Shown: piece after piece, positions 61,262 through 64,000 of the stretch | Layout: the number at the start of each line of letters is the position of its first letter | How positions within the stretch are numbered: position 1 is the stretch's first letter | From: Bacteroidales bacterium | GTDB lineage: Bacteria; Bacteroidota; Bacteroidia; Bacteroidales; Bacteroidaceae | Length of the DNA stretch: 64,000 nt | NCBI GenBank assembly: GCA_015060865.1 | Contig: SUXS01000016.1 | Coordinates: 26,560-90,559 of the forward strand | Direction: 5' to 3' | The notes under the pieces: generated by a model | What the model saw: only the letters and a program-made list of their open reading frames with translations | What the model was told of the DNA's origin: nothing | Database searches by the model: none | Program-made: the position numbers and the translations under genes

Positions 61262-63652
61262 TTAATTCCCCCTCTTTATCACCTCCGCCGGATTCTCTCG
61301 TGCGGTGCGCCATACGCGCGAGCCTACCGAAAGGGCGATGAGCAGCACGATGGCGAGGAGGATGACGGCGTATATCCACCAGGCGATGGGCGCTTGCTTC
61401 ACGTACTGCGCCACCCACTCCTTCATTATCATATAGCCTATGGGGAAGGCCACGGCCGAGGCGGCAAGGACGATGAGTCCGTACTCCTTTATAAATATGG
61501 AGAGGATGTCCGCCAACGTGGCACCGTGAATCTTGCGCAGGGCTATCTCCTTGCGCCTTTGGGCACAGGCAAGCGTCACGATGGAGTAGACGCCAAACAC
61601 GGCCACGAGGATGCAGACGGCGGTGATGATGCCAAGGATTGTCATCAGGTTGGTCTCGCTCTTCAACTGCTTGTTGAAGGTATCTTCGGAAAAGGTCAGT
61701 TTGTATACGACATTGGGGAAGTCTCTCTCCATGAGTGCGTGCACGCGGCTTTCAAACTCTTTGCGCTCGCTGGGCATATAGGTAATGGTGATGTAGTCGC
61801 TGTCATAGTAACCATTGTTGGCGGCAATCCTCGGCAAAAAGATAAAAGAATAAGGTTCATCAGTGACTGACATGTGAAGGTCTTTGATTACGGCTACTAT
61901 AGTAAATTCCGAGCGGGCGTTCTCTATGTTTGCAGGCAAGCTATTACGTGAATAGACAGTGTGACCTACTGCTTCTTCAAGGCCGAGCGCCTTGCGTACG
62001 CTTTCGGTGATGACCATTTCGTTGGGTTGCCACTCTGCTTCGCGTGGCAGGGTACCTTCAAGTATAGTGAAGCCGTGGGCAGGGTCGCCAATATCCCAAA
62101 TACCCAGATAGAAGAGATAATCTACATTGTAATCATCGGGCGACAACCCCATTTGGCTGCCCTGTACGAAATGATTTTCAGCTCCCAGGTCCTTGGTGCG
62201 TTCTATGGTACTGGTTACCATCGGCATTTCGCGCACTCGTTTGGCTATCTCGTAGCGCTTCTCCAGCGTAGCCGCTCCTGCATTGTTGGGGTCGGCATAG
62301 ACGAAAGGGTTATTGGGATCTTTCAATGCCGATACGTGCAGCTGGGCGCGTCCCTTGATGTTGAATCCCCAATCGACATTTTTAAGGAATACAATCTGTC
62401 GCAACATTACCACCGTACAGAAGATAAAGGTGAGGCTCACGATGAGTTGCACGAGCGAACTTGCCTTGCGGAAAGTGTCGCCACGGCGATTGCGTCCCGT
62501 GAGTGTGCGATTTCGCACAATGGCTATCGGGGCAATACAGATTACGAGGCAAGCAGCCACAATCGCCAGCATTATCCACAGCGCACGACTCATGATGTAG
62601 CCATAGTCCATCTGGATATTGGCAAAGCGGGCAAAGGGACGGTGGAGCCACTCGGTGCCGAGCAAACCGAACGCCATAGCGACAAGGAGCACGATACCAA
62701 CTTCGATAATGAACATCACCATCAGTCCGCCCACAGTAGAGCCATTGACAATGCGCAAGGCCATCTCGCGCTCGCGGCCACGCAGACGGATGAGGTAAAG
62801 CACCAAGTAGTTGATGAGTGCACACGCCACCATCAGCACGCTGCAAGCAAGGAACACGCGTAGGTGCTCGTAGCTGAGATTGACGACCTTACCTCCCAGT
62901 TTATGGGCGGTTTTCAGAGGTATGGTAAGTGTGTGGATAGGTTCCAGTCCATTTAGCGAATAACGGTCTACTCGGGCGATGAGCGAGTCTACATTGGCTT
63001 TTTCGTAAATCTTGGCATAAATGTTGGCAAGATCTCCTTTATGAGAATCGTTGCTTCCAGTGTGCACAATGTCGAACTGGAATATGCTGTGTTCGCCATA
63101 GTCCTTAATCACTGCGCCCACCTCGGCAATGAAGCCGTGTGAGAAGCTGACTTTATTGCCTATAACTTCCGTATCCTCAGGGAAGAGGCATTGGGCAAAC
63201 TCCTCGGTAATGGCTACCTCCTTTTCGTCGGTTAGGAAATCGTAGTCGCCATCTACGAGCGGAAGACTGAATACACGGATAAACGTGCTGTCCACCTGCA
63301 ATGCCTTTGCTTCTATGCCGTTGATAATTTTTGGGCCCATAATCTTCTTACAACATGTAACAGCTTCCACTTCAGGATATTCATCGCGCAGTTTTTCATA
63401 TAGTCCCACTCGTGCCAACAAATGGTTGTCATACCAGGCGTCGCCCGTATATCCTACAAACGAAGGTTCAATAAACGCATATATCCGTTCATAATCCTTG
63501 TGCATCGTATCGTAGGTGTTCTCGTAGTGCATCCACAGGGCAGAGAGCGAGAGACAGACGAAACCGGCGGCGAGGCCGAGCACGGAGATGGCGGTTTGCG
63601 CGGGGTATTTGCGCAGGTTGCGCAGGGCTATTTTAATGTAGTGTAGTAGCAT
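61262..63652 (-). CDS. MacB/FtsX-type ABC transporter permease
   Basis: 796 residues in the two-FtsX form common in Bacteroidetes: a first membrane segment (AISVLGLAAGFVCLSLSALW), a periplasmic MacB_PCD-like domain, four segments in the centre, a second periplasmic domain (VTSTIERTKDLGAENHFVQG) and the last FtsX block (ETNLMTILGIITAVCILVAV, EIALRKIHGATLADI). These permeases work with a MacB-like ATPase, not present in the window, in export of peptides or in envelope stress. It ends beside the argE'-'argB relic. A 22-bp-period array lies upstream. Confidence 0.93.
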   Translation of the reverse strand: MLLHYIKIALRNLRKYPAQTAISVLGLAAGFVCLSLSALWMHYENTYDTMHKDYERIYAFIEPSFVGYTGDAWYDNHLLARVGLYEKLRDEYPEVEAVTCCKKIMGPKIINGIEAKALQVDSTFIRVFSLPLVDGDYDFLTDEKEVAITEEFAQCLFPEDTEVIGNKVSFSHGFIAEVGAVIKDYGEHSIFQFDIVHTGSNDSHKGDLANIYAKIYEKANVDSLIARVDRYSLNGLEPIHTLTIPLKTAHKLGGKVVNLSYEHLRVFLACSVLMVACALINYLVLYLIRLRGREREMALRIVNGSTVGGLMVMFIIEVGIVLLVAMAFGLLGTEWLHRPFARFANIQMDYGYIMSRALWIMLAIVAACLVICIAPIAIVRNRTLTGRNRRGDTFRKASSLVQLIVSLTFIFCTVVMLRQIVFLKNVDWGFNIKGRAQLHVSALKDPNNPFVYADPNNAGAATLEKRYEIAKRVREMPMVTSTIERTKDLGAENHFVQGSQMGLSPDDYNVDYLFYLGIWDIGDPAHGFTILEGTLPREAEWQPNEMVITESVRKALGLEEAVGHTVYSRNSLPANIENARSEFTIVAVIKDLHMSVTDEPYSFIFLPRIAANNGYYDSDYITITYMPSERKEFESRVHALMERDFPNVVYKLTFSEDTFNKQLKSETNLMTILGIITAVCILVAVFGVYSIVTLACAQRRKEIALRKIHGATLADILSIFIKEYGLIVLAASAVAFPIGYMIMKEWVAQYVKQAPIAWWIYAVILLAIVLLIALSVGSRVWRTARENPAEVIKRGN

Positions 63653-63774
63653 TTGAGTTTTTTAGTTTATAAATGTTGCACATTTAAGATTCCTTGCTTG
63701 CTCGGCAATATTATGCAAGCATATATTGCTCTCGCTGCGCTACGGAATTTTTAGTTTGTGTACTGTTGTCAAGG

Positions 63775-63998
63775 ATTTTCACAGGCTTGACAATTTTTTA
63801 TCACAGGCTCGACAAAACTTTGTCAAAGGTATGATAAATTTTTATCATAGGCTTGATAATTCTTGTTGTTACCTTCTGTTTTTTCTGTTCGGTTTGTCGA
63901 ATTGTTTGCGTATCCGTGGATATTTGATTAAATATCCGCGGATATTTCATCACGTATCCGTGGATATTTCATTACGTATCCACGGTTACGCGAAGTTT
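63775..63998. repeat. 22-bp-period arrays 4 and 5 upstream of the ABC permease
   Basis: Array 4 has four units (TCACAGG at 63779 and 63801, TCAAAGG at 63823, TCATAGG at 63845). Array 5 has four units TATCCG-(N)-GGATA at 63911, 63933, 63955 and 63977. The distance from the last unit of array 4 to the first of array 5 is 66 bp, three periods, so both are in one register; the linking units are weak (for example TCGGTTTGTCGA at about 63890). The rest of the gene-free 63653-63774 shows nothing. Confidence 0.85.
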
Positions 63999-64000
63999 TT

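Noticed and set aside
63775..63998. CRISPR array
   Set aside because: The 22-bp units have no distinct spacers between constant repeats, and no cas genes are in the window.

Overview
The window is a chromosomal segment from a Bacteroidales bacterium, most likely Prevotellaceae or a close relative. The signs are repeated TAnnTTTG (-7) promoter boxes with almost no strong Shine-Dalgarno sites, a type IX secretion sorting tail and other secreted C-termini of Bacteroidetes type, Bacteroidetes families (DUF6642, DUF6078, DUF4143 ATPases, imelysin lipoproteins, two-FtsX permeases), and a GNAT-argG / argC-argD gene set like that of Bacteroides. Placement is by recognition of families; no search was run.

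Layout. 1-3.1 kb: TetR regulator, TolC channel and the start of an RND adaptor (minus strand). 3.4-10 kb: two large exported proteins, an M60 metallopeptidase and an MG2-domain protein. 10.1-17.5 kb: housekeeping genes (tadA, an acyl-CoA thioesterase-like protein, an MmcQ-like protein, biotin ligase, tRNA-Leu, NhaC antiporter, a DUF5715-like peptidase, trmB, Mrp). 17.5-22.7 kb: a T9SS substrate, then pspC-argC-argD. 22.8-30.9 kb: an AraC regulator followed by an accessory zone with a tRNA-like gene, RhuM-Fic, a possible polyvalent kinase, a caspase-like DUF6642 protein, a BRO/DinD-like protein, a class II Fic protein with a palindromic operator, and DUF6078. 31.1-38.2 kb: Ca2+-type P-ATPase, an ECF sigma remnant, a DUF4143 ATPase, pncB and a hemerythrin-LuxR regulator. 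38.3-44 kb: an iron/heme module (porin, imelysin, di-heme oxidoreductase, CcsBA). 44-46 kb: repeat-rich, with two small genes. 46.1-53.3 kb: a four-gene defence operon. 53.4-54.4 kb: gene debris and repeats. 54.4-64 kb: argG, GNAT, a secreted protein, a DEAD-box helicase, an LptF/G permease, a chimeric argE'-'argB relic and an ABC permease.

Main points. (1) A type III restriction-modification locus (mod, res) carries an SMC-like ATPase and an HNH nuclease resembling Septu PtuA/PtuB between mod and res, as one tightly packed operon. (2) Four intergenic loci carry arrays of partly palindromic units repeating at exactly 22 bp. Arm sequences differ between loci, and some arms co-vary. (3) The arginine genes are disrupted: argG and GNAT lie 32 kb from argC-argD, and one relic fuses an M20 deacylase N-terminus to the ArgB C-terminus. 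(4) The 30 kb between the two arginine blocks is bordered by diverged inverted repeat segments. (5) A tRNA-like gene at the left border has lost both partners of the elbow contact (D-loop GG and T-loop C56).
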